Assembly: GCA_017517605.1 (NCBI GenBank)
Contig: JAFWYQ010000007.1
Location: 1 to 45,447, forward strand
Length of the DNA stretch: 45,447 nt
Reading direction: 5' to 3'
Origin: Bacteroidaceae bacterium
Lineage (GTDB): Bacteria; Bacteroidota; Bacteroidia; Bacteroidales; Bacteroidaceae
Shown here piece by piece: positions 25,577 to 34,352 of the stretch. How positions within the stretch are numbered: the stretch's first letter is position 1; every line of letters starts with the position of its first letter. Made by a program: the position numbers and the translations under genes. The notes beneath the pieces are model-generated. The model saw only the letters and a list, made by a program, of their open reading frames with translations. It did no database searches and was not told the DNA's origin.

Positions 25577-28276
25577 TTATTTCTCTAATGTTAATCCAGC
25601 TATTCTATCGACTTCCTGTTTCCAAGTCTCACCGTAGTTCTTATGTTTCAATACACCATCAATTTGGTGAACTACAGCATCAGATTCCATATAAATCGTA
25701 GAGGTCTCATCCAACTTACTGTCTGTAGCTGTAAACCAGAATTCACGACAAACCTGATTGAAGTTAGCGGGATTCTCTGTAATGACATTACAAGACTTAC
25801 CTACCTGGTCGATAATCTGAAGGCCATTATGATCGCAGTTTACGGTCAAGCCAAAGAAACGTCCAGATGCCTTGTTCACAAGCATAGATTCGTAAGGTGT
25901 ATTAACCGGTGCGGCACCAATGAGAACCAAATTGTCCTGCAAATGGTAACGTACAAATTCGGTAAGACGTTGCTTAATCACCTGAGATGCCACTTTAGCC
26001 CATGCAAGTGAATCTGCATCTTCTGATATGACTGCCACCTCATCCCAATAGTCGAGGTCGTCCCAAGTAGGAAGTGAGTCGTTATCGATCAAGAAACGAA
26101 TAGAATCATTATGGGGAACATAAACCGTATAGTTGTAATTCTCGAACAGACGGACATTCTTGTTGTCTGTACCGGCACATATATACTTACCCGTTCCCAT
26201 TTCGCTAATCATAAGGTCGCTACCACCAATGAGTTCATAGAACTCCTTATAATCAGGATTCTCGGCCAATACATTATATACCGACTTGTCAGAAGCCAAC
26301 GGCATCTGCTCATTGATTTCGTAGGAACGACCGTTACCGGTTTCGTATTTGTCATAACGTGCAACTACGGCCAACGGCTTGTTATAGGCATGTTGCCACA
26401 AACCATATACTTCGATGTTGTCTTTATCTGTATAAACAACACGGACGGGAGTTCCTCCCTTGGTCTTGTAATACTCATTACCATCCTCGATGTCGCCTAC
26501 GATAATCAGTTGATCCACCAAATCCTCCAAACGGTCCTTTACTACAGTTTGGCTCTCACCCTCTTGTATATTAGAGGTAAGAAGTGTTCCCTTAGTAAGG
26601 CTTCCGTCAGCCTCGATGGTACAATTATAGCGAAGCGCCATCACTCTCTGGTTTGTCTTATCGTATGAGAACTCCAGCATTGTGGGTTGTGTTGTTCCGT
26701 AGCTGGTAGGTTCTACATACTGCAACATAGCATTGTTAGTGGGCAACAACAAACTATATTTTGTATCCATAGAGTTCAGATAAGGTAAGAAATCGAGATT
26801 CTCGAATGCCCAATAGATGACATTCATCGTCTCCTCGCGAATCTGTGCGGGGAAAGCTACACTGAAGTATGAACGCGGAGCAAATACCTTGTCAATAACG
26901 AATACCACACCGTTGCAACCCATGTAAGAGGTTACGATATTATCCTTTGTAACTCCCAAAGGCAACTGGGTAGAAGCATCGAGGATATTCTCTTTGAACT
27001 TCGTAGGTACCTTATCGGTCAGCGTTTCGACCATGTTGGCAGCGAGCAAATCCTTCAGAGTAAGCGAAGGGATGCTGTCGTAGTCTTTAAACTGGTCTTT
27101 CAACTCCTTACCTTCGTTATCCCACCATTCCTTCACTGCCTCGTCAGTAGGAACGAGCATCACACCAGCCTCGTAATACATGGTGTAGTCCGATGAATTG
27201 GGATAATATGTATTCCATCCCGGATCAAAGGGAAGCAGGTTACGCACAGTCTTACCATCAGGAGTTTTGTTGTTTGAGGTATTTGCGCCATTATTGCCCT
27301 TCACAGCACTCCAATCACTGAAGTAGCGAAGCACAAACACAGAGTCATTACCACCATACAGACGCTGATACTCCTTAGTGGCTTCCTCGTTATAATAAGG
27401 TGCAGAAAAACGATCAAGCATTCTTGACCAAATGCTGGTAGAATTTTCCGATGCCTTTGCCTGCTGACGGATAAACTCTGCCATATTCACCGTAGGTTCG
27501 ATAACACCGGACACTTTATGAATGTAACCGTTCTTGCAGGTAATATCACGTTCGAGGATTTTCCGGCCATTCACCCAAGCATCGTCTGTAGTTGCAAAGG
27601 AGTCGCGCGAAATCTCTTGCAAATCCTCGTCCAGAATATCGTGATGGTCCATAAAGGCCGGCAAGAAATGAATCATTGGAGCAGGCGTGTTGTCCTTCAG
27701 CAATACAATACCTTGAGACTTGTTACGATATTTTGCCCAAGGGTCGCTGTGACCAGCCACATCTTCACCCGGATACATCGGCATATCGGCAGGCAGGATG
27801 GATGAAACGGAGTCGTAAACACTGACAGCAGACGGGCGACGCATACACTTACCCAAACGTTCGCCAAAATCGGGACCACTTACATTGGAGAGCAACTCTA
27901 CCAAATAGGCATTGTTCACCATAGCACTGTTGAACAGCAACTTCTGTTTTGCAGGACTCGCTTTCAAATCCTCATAACTTCGTACTCCCCAAGAATTGGT
28001 CCTATACCACTCTTCCCAAGCTTCGTCGTTGGCAACGAACAAAGTTTTTGAACCCGTCTGGCTCAGTACATCGTACAGCCCCAGATCATTAATCAAATTG
28101 AGAGTCGTCTGATAATTACCCTCTTCGGCCAACCGCTCATAAATGGAGTTTCCGAGCCATGAAGGCTGTCCTGTAAGAGCATCATCCTCACAAGAAGGCA
28201 ACATCATAGCACCACCCACCAAGCAGGCAGCAAAAGCTGATCTACAGAACAAATGTCTCATAGTTTCGCTTTTCAT
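25577..28276 (-). CDS. large four-repeat fasciclin (FAS1) lipoprotein
   Basis: 899 residues, the first gene of the cluster. The lipoprotein signal ends MMLPSC-EDD. An alternative ATG at 28261 (MRHLFC) would still leave a usable signal. Four FAS1-like repeats can be placed by their conserved strand motif: KTLFVANDEAW (about 77-87), GVMLVPTDEAV (371-381), YSLLLPTNNAM (507-517) and YTVYVPHNDSI (716-726). Each is followed by a GVVFVIDKV-type closing strand, for example about 456-464. FAS1 proteins are usually adhesive or ligand-binding, and no enzyme motif is present. Its leading position and 18-nt link to susC suggest an obligate partner of pair 1. The upstream region has a candidate operator but no clear TAnnTTTG promoter. 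Confidence 0.82.
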   Translation of the reverse strand: MKSETMRHLFCRSAFAACLVGGAMMLPSCEDDALTGQPSWLGNSIYERLAEEGNYQTTLNLINDLGLYDVLSQTGSKTLFVANDEAWEEWYRTNSWGVRSYEDLKASPAKQKLLFNSAMVNNAYLVELLSNVSGPDFGERLGKCMRRPSAVSVYDSVSSILPADMPMYPGEDVAGHSDPWAKYRNKSQGIVLLKDNTPAPMIHFLPAFMDHHDILDEDLQEISRDSFATTDDAWVNGRKILERDITCKNGYIHKVSGVIEPTVNMAEFIRQQAKASENSTSIWSRMLDRFSAPYYNEEATKEYQRLYGGNDSVFVLRYFSDWSAVKGNNGANTSNNKTPDGKTVRNLLPFDPGWNTYYPNSSDYTMYYEAGVMLVPTDEAVKEWWDNEGKELKDQFKDYDSIPSLTLKDLLAANMVETLTDKVPTKFKENILDASTQLPLGVTKDNIVTSYMGCNGVVFVIDKVFAPRSYFSVAFPAQIREETMNVIYWAFENLDFLPYLNSMDTKYSLLLPTNNAMLQYVEPTSYGTTQPTMLEFSYDKTNQRVMALRYNCTIEADGSLTKGTLLTSNIQEGESQTVVKDRLEDLVDQLIIVGDIEDGNEYYKTKGGTPVRVVYTDKDNIEVYGLWQHAYNKPLAVVARYDKYETGNGRSYEINEQMPLASDKSVYNVLAENPDYKEFYELIGGSDLMISEMGTGKYICAGTDNKNVRLFENYNYTVYVPHNDSIRFLIDNDSLPTWDDLDYWDEVAVISEDADSLAWAKVASQVIKQRLTEFVRYHLQDNLVLIGAAPVNTPYESMLVNKASGRFFGLTVNCDHNGLQIIDQVGKSCNVITENPANFNQVCREFWFTATDSKLDETSTIYMESDAVVHQIDGVLKHKNYGETWKQEVDRIAGLTLEK

Positions 28277-28977
28277 AACATCTGTTTAATTAGTTAATTT
28301 ATTATTTAATTTTCTTAATTTTTCACATTCACCATTGTTTTTCGTCGCTCATGGAAGCACAATCGAAAAACCATCCTTCATCAAACACGTCTATCTATGG
28401 GCTAATCGGGACACTGCTCCCCAGTTGGGATATAGTGTCAAGAAAGTCACTTTTCGTATTACATAGTTTCACAAACATTAAGTTTTGGTTAATAAACGTC
28501 GTTGATATTTTCTTAATTATTTAATAGCATGTGACATGTCACAACACTTTTTAACGGGGCTAAGATAACGCAAACTTCCCAAAAAAGCCAAGTATTCAAT
28601 ATTGTTTTCTTATCATTTTAGCTTTTTTAACAGTACAACATCCACACCCTCCCTCTGTGTGCGATAACGATATTTGTTCTTTATGGAGAATGGCACTCCA
28701 TCTACGATAAAGATTTAGGGTATATTCACAATGAAAACAAGGAGTCTTTTTAATCTTTTCGCGGATTTGTATTTGTAAAAAAACAAGACATATCCTATAT
28801 CCCGCCCCATAACAGGCACAGGACTTATTGTATAAAAGCACGCATTCCAAGTGCCTGGAGGAATGCATTCTTCCGTACTGAAGATTATCATTCTTTCAGC
28901 CGAAAGAATACAATCATTCGATACAAGTGAAAGATTCAAATCTTCAAAGCGTAAGAACCGTATCTTCATTCAGCGAC
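28277..28977. other. non-coding region upstream of the fasciclin/SusCD operon
   Basis: A 700-bp gap with no credible gene. The part nearest the operon (28277-28600) is A/T-rich and contains the palindrome at 28530-28543. No canonical TAnnTTTG box was found on the leftward strand; the closest is a degenerate AATGTTTG. The distal part (28842-28970) has several small inverted repeats, including GCATTCC/GGAATGC (28842-28848 / 28860-28866) and ATTCTTTC/GAAAGAAT (28890-28897 / 28902-28909). Confidence 0.6.
28530..28543. promoter_or_regulatory. perfect palindrome TGTGACATGTCACA, candidate operator
   Basis: A 14-bp perfect palindrome about 255 bp upstream of the first fasciclin gene. It resembles a CRP-type half-site pair (TGTGA/TCACA) but with a 4-nt spacer in place of 6. 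Binding protein unknown. Confidence 0.45.
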
Positions 28978-29018
28978 AAAAAAAAGAGCCCTTTTCGCTC
29001 TTCCACGAAAAAGGCTCT
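28978..29018 (-). terminator. terminator after metY
   Basis: Reading leftward, AGAGCCTTTTTCG (29006-29018) pairs with CGAAAAGGGCTCT (near-perfect, 28985-28997), followed by a run of eight T (28978-28985). It lies 22 nt after the metY stop codon. Confidence 0.88.
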
Positions 29019-29040
29019 GTAACATTCCAAACAAGGAGGA

Positions 29041-30318
29041 TTAGCCCATTGCTTGTTGGAGATCTGCAATAATATCCTCCACATTCTCTATGCCGACAGA
29101 AAGACGGATAAGATCGGGAGCCACACCAGCTTCACGAAGTTGCTCATCCGTAAGCTGACGATGGGTATGACTGGCGGGATGAAGCACATAAGTACGAGCA
29201 TCGGCCACATGGGTAACAATGCAAGCCAACTTCAAATTATCCATAAACTTGATTGCCTCTTCGCGTGTACCCTTCAAACCGAAAGCAATCACACCACAAG
29301 AACCGTTAGGAAGATATTTCTGGGCCAAGTCATAATACTTATTACCCTTAAGACCGCAATAATTCACCCAAGCAACCTTTTCATTACTCTCCAACCACTC
29401 GGCAACAGCCTGAGCATTACGACAATGTTGAGGCATTCGCAAATGCAGGGTCTCCAAACCAAGGTTAAGCAAGAACGCATTCTGGGGAGATTGGATAGAA
29501 CCAAGGTCTCGCATCAATTGGGCTGTAGCCTTAGTCATATAGGCCCCCTTACCAAAAGCTTTGGTATATGTCAATCCATGATATGAATCATCGGGGGTAG
29601 TCAATCCCGGGAACTTGTCTGCATGAGCCTCCCAATCAAAGTTTCCACTATCAACAATGACACCACCAACAGCTGTGGCATGTCCATCCATATACTTGGT
29701 AGTAGAATGTGTTACGATATCAGCTCCCCACTCAAATGGACGGCAGTTGATAGGAGTGGCAAACGTGTTGTCGATAATCAAGGGAACACCGTTCTGATGA
29801 GCCACACGTGCAAACTTCTCAATATCAAGTACAGCACAGCTGGGATTAGAAATGGTTTCACCGAACATTGCTTTTGTATTGGGTCGGAAGGCGGCATTCA
29901 ATTCCTCCTCATCGGCGTCTACATCGACAAATGTAACCTCGATGCCGAGCTTCTTCATGGTCACGGCAAACAGGTTGAAGGTGCCTCCGTAGATAGCCGA
30001 AGCACACACAAAGTGGTCACCAGCTTGGCAGATATTGAAGATTGCATAGAAATTAGCGGCTTGGCCACTGGATGTAAGCATAGCCCCCACACCACCTTCA
30101 AGAGCCGCAATCTTAGCCGCTACAGCATCGTTAGTCGGGTTCTGCAAACGGGTATAAAAATAACCACTATCCTCAAGATCAAAGAGACGGGCCATCTGCT
30201 CACTCGTGTCATACTTGAATGTAGTACTCTGGTAAATAGGCAACACACGAGGCTCTCCTTTCGTCGGTTGCCATCCGGCCTGCACACACAGGGTTTCGGG
30301 TTTAAATTTCTTTTCCAT
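29041..30318 (-). CDS. metY: O-acetylhomoserine sulfhydrylase (PLP-dependent, Cys/Met metabolism)
   Basis: 425 residues from the ATG at 30318. Upstream in-frame codons would add a non-conserved extension reaching past the predicted promoter, so they are rejected. The protein belongs to the Cys/Met-metabolism PLP family. The Schiff-base lysine is Lys208 in THSTTKYMDGH, the PLP-ring Asp is in IIDNTFATP (Asp183), and LTSSGQAA (81-88) contacts the phosphate. The long form, starting KPETLCVQAGWQP, is characteristic of MetY, which makes homocysteine from O-acetylhomoserine and sulfide (it can also act with methanethiol). The gene is single, with its own -7 box and terminator. A MetB or MetC identity is less likely because of the length and the NPTNDAV insertion. 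Confidence 0.92.
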   Translation of the reverse strand: MEKKFKPETLCVQAGWQPTKGEPRVLPIYQSTTFKYDTSEQMARLFDLEDSGYFYTRLQNPTNDAVAAKIAALEGGVGAMLTSSGQAANFYAIFNICQAGDHFVCASAIYGGTFNLFAVTMKKLGIEVTFVDVDADEEELNAAFRPNTKAMFGETISNPSCAVLDIEKFARVAHQNGVPLIIDNTFATPINCRPFEWGADIVTHSTTKYMDGHATAVGGVIVDSGNFDWEAHADKFPGLTTPDDSYHGLTYTKAFGKGAYMTKATAQLMRDLGSIQSPQNAFLLNLGLETLHLRMPQHCRNAQAVAEWLESNEKVAWVNYCGLKGNKYYDLAQKYLPNGSCGVIAFGLKGTREEAIKFMDNLKLACIVTHVADARTYVLHPASHTHRQLTDEQLREAGVAPDLIRLSVGIENVEDIIADLQQAMG

Positions 30319-30355
30319 ATAGTTGTCTTTTTTTATAGATTTCTGAAATAGTGCG

Positions 30356-30363
30356 CAAATATA
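30356..30363 (-). promoter_or_regulatory. -7 promoter element of metY
   Basis: TATATTTG on the leftward strand matches TAnnTTTG and lies about 38 nt before the start codon. A good -33 TTTG was not found. The 5' UTR is too short for a SAM riboswitch. Confidence 0.6.
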
Positions 30364-30896
30364 GATAAAATAACCGACATTCTGATAGTTTGAAGAGACT
30401 TTCTTTATAACAGGCATCTACACAAAGCTATAGATACAGGAACAATCCTATTGAAATATAAAAAAGTGAGGATATATCATAATAGTCCATTTTATTCAGG
30501 ATACAGAGACACACAGACTCAGAGTCTTTCTCTTATCTGATTATCAATGAGACATTTTTCTCTCTGCATCCTAAAACAAAAGGTTATACTTCTATTTAGT
30601 TGCAACTTGATGGGTTATTTATAATCACATCGCACTACAATAGGTAAGGCCATCTAACTATATAGTTTAACGCCGAAGGCTGTATAGTATGAGGATGTGT
30701 ACTATATACGATGCTTATCGATCCTATTAGTCTTTCATTCCATAGTTTCAACTAAATTGCGTAAGAACCAAACAAAATTAGGTTTTGCACACTTTTATTT
30801 GGGTAAAAAGCGCATTGAAAAAGACAAACCACATAACTGAAAATGCAAATTGCCTTTTGTGATATCACTTGGACTATACTCCATAACTACAACAGC
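30364..30896. other. non-coding gap between metY promoter and rplQ terminator
   Basis: About 530 bp, A/T-rich, with short stop-broken reading frames only. I see no tRNA, strong hairpin or recognisable repeat here. Confidence 0.6.
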
Positions 30897-30934
30897 ATAA
30901 AAAAAAGGGGATGCCATAATTGACATCCCCTTTT
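30897..30934 (-). terminator. terminator of the ribosomal protein operon
   Basis: GGGGATGCCA (30907-30916) and TGACATCCCC (30921-30930) form a 10-bp stem with one G-U wobble and a 4-nt loop. Reading leftward it is followed by a T-run (30897-30906). It lies about 24 nt beyond rplQ. Confidence 0.9.
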
Positions 30935-30957
30935 CTCTCATATATCTGATTCTACGA

Positions 30958-31446
30958 TTATTCAGCTTTAGGAGCTTCCTCAACCGGAGTTTCCACTGCG
31001 GGAGCAGCAGGCTCAGCGGCAGCTGCGCTCTTCTTAGAACGACGTGTACGAGTAGCCTTCTTAGCGGTCTTTTCCTTAGCCATGTTTTCATCGTAATCAA
31101 CGAGTTCGATGAAGCACATTTCGGCAGCATCGTCCTTACGACGACCGAGTTTGATGATACGAGTGTATCCACCGGGACGGTCAGCAATCTTTACCGAGAT
31201 TTCCTTGAACAACTCTGTTACTGCATACTTGTCCTGCAAGTTGCTGAATACAACACGACGTGAGTTGGTTGTATCGTTCTTAGCCTTAGTCAACAAAGGC
31301 TCTACATACTTCTTCAAAGCTTTCGCCTTGGCAACGGTCGTAGTGATTCTTTTGTGCTTGATCAAAGAGCATGCCATGTTTGCCAACATTGCACTTCTAT
31401 GAGAAGCAGTACGACCCAAATGGTTGAATTTCTTATTATGTCTCAT
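30958..31446 (-). CDS. rplQ: 50S ribosomal protein L17 with charged/Ala-rich tail
   Basis: 162 residues. The first ~120 residues are the conserved bL17 core ([25 protein letters not shown]), located near the exit-tunnel side of the 50S subunit. Beyond this is an extra ~40-residue tail rich in Lys/Arg then Ala/Pro/Glu ([18 protein letters not shown]), probably disordered; such tails occur in this phylum. It is the last gene of the supercluster, 3 nt after rpoA, and ends just before a strong terminator. Confidence 0.95.
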   Translation of the reverse strand: MRHNKKFNHLGRTASHRSAMLANMACSLIKHKRITTTVAKAKALKKYVEPLLTKAKNDTTNSRRVVFSNLQDKYAVTELFKEISVKIADRPGGYTRIIKLGRRKDDAAEMCFIELVDYDENMAKEKTAKKATRTRRSKKSAAAAEPAAPAVETPVEEAPKAE

Positions 31447-31449
31447 TTC

Positions 31450-32442
31450 TTAATCTTTGTCTAATTTATACTTAGAAATATCTGTTCCAAACGTAAGATT
31501 CAGACTCTCGAGCAAATCATCAAGCTCCGTGAGCGATTTCTTACCGAAGTTGCGGAATTTCAAGAGGTCTGTCTTATTGAACTGTACCAAGTCTCCCAAT
31601 GTATCAACATCAGCAGCCTTCAAGCAGTTAAGAGCACGAACAGAGAGGTTCATGTCCACTAACTTAGTCTTCAAGAGCTGACGCATGTGGAGCACTTCTT
31701 CATCGAACTCTTCATTACCATCAATATCAGAGTTATCCAATGTGATCTTTTCATCAGAGAAAAGCATGAAATGATGGATAAGAATCTTCGCAGCCTCTTT
31801 CAAAGCATCCTTCGGGTGAATGGAACCATCCGTAGTAATTTCAAGCAACAGTGTCTCGTAGTCGGTCTTCTGCTCAACACGATAGTTTTCAATCTGATAC
31901 TTTACGTTACGAATCGGAGTGTAGATTGAATCGACCGGAATAACATTGACATCGGTACAGAACTCACGATTCTCTTCGGAAGTTACATAACCGCGTCCTT
32001 TGTTAATGGTCAAATCCATGTGCATAGTTGCTTTGGAATCTAAATGGCAAATGACCAATTCAGGATTTAACACTTCATATCCATTCAAATACTTAGCAAT
32101 GTCTCCTGCCTTGAACTCGGTTGTATTTGCAATGTCAATACTAACCTTCGCCTCTATCGGTTCTTCTGAAGCCAATTTGAAACGAACTTGCTTCAAATTC
32201 AAGATGATGTTAGTAACATCTTCTTTAACTCCAGGAACTGCAGAAAACTCGTGCTCTACACCCTCAATACGCACGGTATTGATGGCGTATCCTTCCAAAG
32301 AAGAAAGTAGAATGCGGCGTAAAGCATTACCCACAGTAATACCAAAACCCGGCTCTAACGGACGGAATTCAAACTTACCAAATTTTGAATCCGACTCCAA
32401 CAAAATCACTTTTTCTGGTTTTTGAAATGCTAATATCGCCAT
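31450..32442 (-). CDS. rpoA: RNA polymerase subunit alpha
   Basis: 330 residues. The N-terminal domain (about 1-235) has the assembly motif [21 protein letters not shown] and dimerises to seed RNA polymerase. The C-terminal domain (about 255-315, [21 protein letters not shown] and GKKSLTEL) can contact UP elements and activators. Normal length. It lies between rpsD and rplQ, as in most bacteria, with 11-nt and 3-nt gaps, so it is co-transcribed with ribosomal protein genes. Confidence 0.98.
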   Translation of the reverse strand: MAILAFQKPEKVILLESDSKFGKFEFRPLEPGFGITVGNALRRILLSSLEGYAINTVRIEGVEHEFSAVPGVKEDVTNIILNLKQVRFKLASEEPIEAKVSIDIANTTEFKAGDIAKYLNGYEVLNPELVICHLDSKATMHMDLTINKGRGYVTSEENREFCTDVNVIPVDSIYTPIRNVKYQIENYRVEQKTDYETLLLEITTDGSIHPKDALKEAAKILIHHFMLFSDEKITLDNSDIDGNEEFDEEVLHMRQLLKTKLVDMNLSVRALNCLKAADVDTLGDLVQFNKTDLLKFRNFGKKSLTELDDLLESLNLTFGTDISKYKLDKD

Positions 32443-32453
32443 GGAATCAATTA

Positions 32454-33059
32454 TTATTTAGAATACAACTCAACAATCAACTGTTCTTTAATGTTCTCGG
32501 GAATGTCTGCACGTTCGGGGAGATGCAACAACTTACCAGCTTTTACAGTTTCATCCCATTCCAACCAAGGATACTTGCTGTGGTTGAAACCTGCCAAAGC
32601 ATTTGAAATCACTTCCAAAGACTTAGCCTTTTCACGAACACCCACAATCTGACCAGGCTTAACTGAATAAGAAGGGATATTCACAACCTTACCATCAACA
32701 ACAATGTGTCTGTGGCTTACCAACTGACGAGCTGCTGCGCGAGTAGGAGCAATACCCAAACGGAATACGACATTGTCCAAACGAGCTTCGAGATTCTGCA
32801 ACAGAATTTCACCAGTAATACCATTGGCACTTGCAGCCTTCTCAAACATGTTACGGAACTGTTTCTCCAATACACCGTATGTGTACTTAGCCTTCTGCTT
32901 TTCTGCCAACATGACACCATATTCAGAAGTCTTCTTTCTTCTGTTGTTACCATGCTGTCCAGGAGGATAGTTTCTCTTTGCCAATACCTTATCGGGGCCG
33001 AAAATTGCCTCACCGAATTTACGGGCAATTCTTGATTTTGGTCCAGTATATCTTGCCAT
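32454..33059 (-). CDS. rpsD: 30S ribosomal protein S4
   Basis: 201 residues. The N terminus [17 protein letters not shown] and the S4 RNA-binding domain (about 90-155, [30 protein letters not shown]) are clear. S4 is a primary 16S-binding assembly protein and, in many bacteria, a translational autoregulator. The N-terminal zinc-binding Cys set seen in some S4 proteins is absent (a C-minus form). An unusually long 124-nt leader precedes it, the largest gap in the ribosomal cluster, which may be the regulatory site. Confidence 0.98.
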   Translation of the reverse strand: MARYTGPKSRIARKFGEAIFGPDKVLAKRNYPPGQHGNNRRKKTSEYGVMLAEKQKAKYTYGVLEKQFRNMFEKAASANGITGEILLQNLEARLDNVVFRLGIAPTRAAARQLVSHRHIVVDGKVVNIPSYSVKPGQIVGVREKAKSLEVISNALAGFNHSKYPWLEWDETVKAGKLLHLPERADIPENIKEQLIVELYSK

Positions 33060-33183
33060 TTTATTTTTTTAATTTAAATGTTTCTGAGACAACTCCGAAT
33101 TTGTGCAGCCGCGATTGCAGAAAGGAAAATACAATCCAATGAACAAAAATGGGCTGTCTCTGTTATTAATTCTTGGTTAGCTA
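33060..33183 (-). ncRNA. candidate structured leader (S4 autoregulation) upstream of rpsD
   Basis: The 124 nt between rpsK and rpsD stand out among gaps of mostly under 35 nt. In the transcript GAGACAGC (33160-33153) can pair with GTTGTCTC (33093-33086), an 8-bp stem with one wobble, closing a ~75-nt domain that contains the near-palindrome GCAATCGCGGCTGC. A downstream A/T-rich stretch leads to the rpsD ATG. Rfam-type S4 leaders of Bacteroidia have been described, and this is a plausible member by position; covariation was not tested. Confidence 0.5.
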
Positions 33184-33573
33184 TTATACTCTTCTTCTTT
33201 TAGGAGGACGACAACCGTTGTGAGGAAGCGGAGTAACATCGATAATCTCAACGACTTCGATTCCAGCTCCATGAATTGTTCTGATAGCAGACTCACGTCC
33301 GTTACCAGGACCCTTAACGTATGCCTTTACCTTTCTAAGGCCGAGATCGTAAGCAACTTTGGCGCAATCCTGCGCTGCCATCTGAGCTGCATACGGAGTG
33401 TTCTTCTTAGAACCTCTAAATCCCATTTTACCTGCAGAAGACCAAGAAATAACCTGACCTTCGCTGTTTGCGAGAGAAACGATAATGTTGTTGAATGAAG
33501 AATGAACATGCAATTGTCCATTAGCATCAACCTTCACATTTCTTTTCTTAGCTGCGACTGTTTTTTTTGCCAT
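33184..33573 (-). CDS. rpsK: 30S ribosomal protein S11
   Basis: 129 residues. Conserved stretches include [18 protein letters not shown] and the C-terminal [18 protein letters not shown], typical of uS11, which lines the platform of the 30S subunit near the E site. It follows rpsM by 12 nt. The gene order rpsM-rpsK-rpsD-rpoA-rplQ is the alpha operon. No unusual features. Confidence 0.98.
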   Translation of the reverse strand: MAKKTVAAKKRNVKVDANGQLHVHSSFNNIIVSLANSEGQVISWSSAGKMGFRGSKKNTPYAAQMAAQDCAKVAYDLGLRKVKAYVKGPGNGRESAIRTIHGAGIEVVEIIDVTPLPHNGCRPPKRRRV

Positions 33574-33585
33574 ATCTAACGATTA

Positions 33586-33966
33586 TTATTTAGTAGCTTT
33601 TTTCTTATTTGCAACAGTTTTCTTTCTTCCCTTACGTGTACGGGCATTGTTCTTTGTACTTTGTCCACGAACGGGCAAACCAATACGATGACGAACACCA
33701 CGATAGCAACCGATATCCATCAAGCGCTTGATGTTCAACTGAATTTCTGAGCGAAGGTCACCCTCCACCTTAAACTCTGCACCGATAATCTCACGGATTT
33801 TAGCAGCCTGATCATCTGTCCAATCCTTAACCTTGATATCTCTATCAATTCCTGCCTTATCCAAGATTTTCGCTGAGCTACTGCGACCTATTCCATAAAT
33901 ATAGGTCAACGCAATTTCACCTCTCTTATTCTGAGGCAAATCTACACCAACAATTCTTATAGCCAT
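33586..33966 (-). CDS. rpsM: 30S ribosomal protein S13
   Basis: 126 residues. [27 protein letters not shown] is the canonical uS13 start, and the tail [21 protein letters not shown] contacts 16S head and the P-site tRNA. The final residues ([10 protein letters not shown]) extend the basic tail slightly. It follows rpmJ by 34 nt, in the usual infA-rpmJ-rpsM order. Confidence 0.98.
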   Translation of the reverse strand: MAIRIVGVDLPQNKRGEIALTYIYGIGRSSSAKILDKAGIDRDIKVKDWTDDQAAKIREIIGAEFKVEGDLRSEIQLNIKRLMDIGCYRGVRHRIGLPVRGQSTKNNARTRKGRKKTVANKKKATK

Positions 33967-34000
33967 ATACTAAAGTTATTTTTTGCAAAATTACTAAAAA

Positions 34001-34117
34001 TTATCCTTGACGTAACTTATACTTAGGATTTTTTTTGTTAATCACATACAAACGGCCATTACGTCTAACGATTTTGCAATCCGGCGTACGTTTTTTTAAT
34101 GATGCTCTTACTTTCAT
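34001..34117 (-). CDS. rpmJ: 50S ribosomal protein L36 (zinc-free form)
   Basis: Only 38 codons. It begins [20 protein letters not shown] and ends PKYKLRQG, clear bL36. The family's zinc-binding form carries three Cys and one His, whereas here one Cys is visible, so this is the C-minus, zinc-independent type. It follows infA by 11 nt and precedes rpsM, exactly where rpmJ sits in other Bacteroidota. Confidence 0.96.
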   Translation of the reverse strand: MKVRASLKKRTPDCKIVRRNGRLYVINKKNPKYKLRQG

Positions 34118-34128
34118 ATCTAATTCTT

Positions 34129-34347
34129 TTATTTATATCTGAAAACAATTCTACCTTTGGTAAGATCGTAAGGAGACATCTCCACACGAACTTTATCACC
34201 AGGTAATATCTTAATATAATGCATTCTCATTTTACCAGAGATATGCCCTGTAATCTCATGTCCGTTTTCCAATTCTACACGAAACATTGCATTAGACAAT
34301 GCTTCAACTATCACTCCGTCTTGTTCTATTGCTGACTGTTTTGCCAT
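34129..34347 (-). CDS. infA: translation initiation factor IF-1
   Basis: 72 residues from the ATG at 34347 ([19 protein letters not shown]). An upstream in-frame TTG would add three residues and is not favoured, since 72 is the family length. It is an OB-fold with [20 protein letters not shown] and [14 protein letters not shown]-1 occupies the A site during initiation. It follows map by 5 nt. Confidence 0.97.
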   Translation of the reverse strand: MAKQSAIEQDGVIVEALSNAMFRVELENGHEITGHISGKMRMHYIKILPGDKVRVEMSPYDLTKGRIVFRYK

Positions 34348-34352
34348 ACTTA

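Noticed and set aside
11472-28276. Classic polysaccharide utilisation locus
   Set aside because: Two SusCD pairs are present, but no glycoside hydrolase, lyase, sulfatase, esterase or hybrid sensor gene is visible, so calling it a polysaccharide locus would overstate the evidence.
28530-28543. A standard CRP site
   Set aside because: The half-sites match TGTGA/TCACA, but the spacer is 4 nt instead of 6, so it is reported only as a candidate palindrome.
28596-28969. Leftward 84- to 90-residue ORFs
   Set aside because: They overlap each other and hairpins, show no signal peptide or known family, and have no ribosome-binding context.
30319-30364. SAM riboswitch for metY
   Set aside because: The -7 box lies about 38 nt before the start codon, leaving a 5' UTR too short for an aptamer.
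30364-30896. Small genes or tRNA between metY and rplQ
   Set aside because: Only short frames without conserved content or start context, and no cloverleaf could be built.
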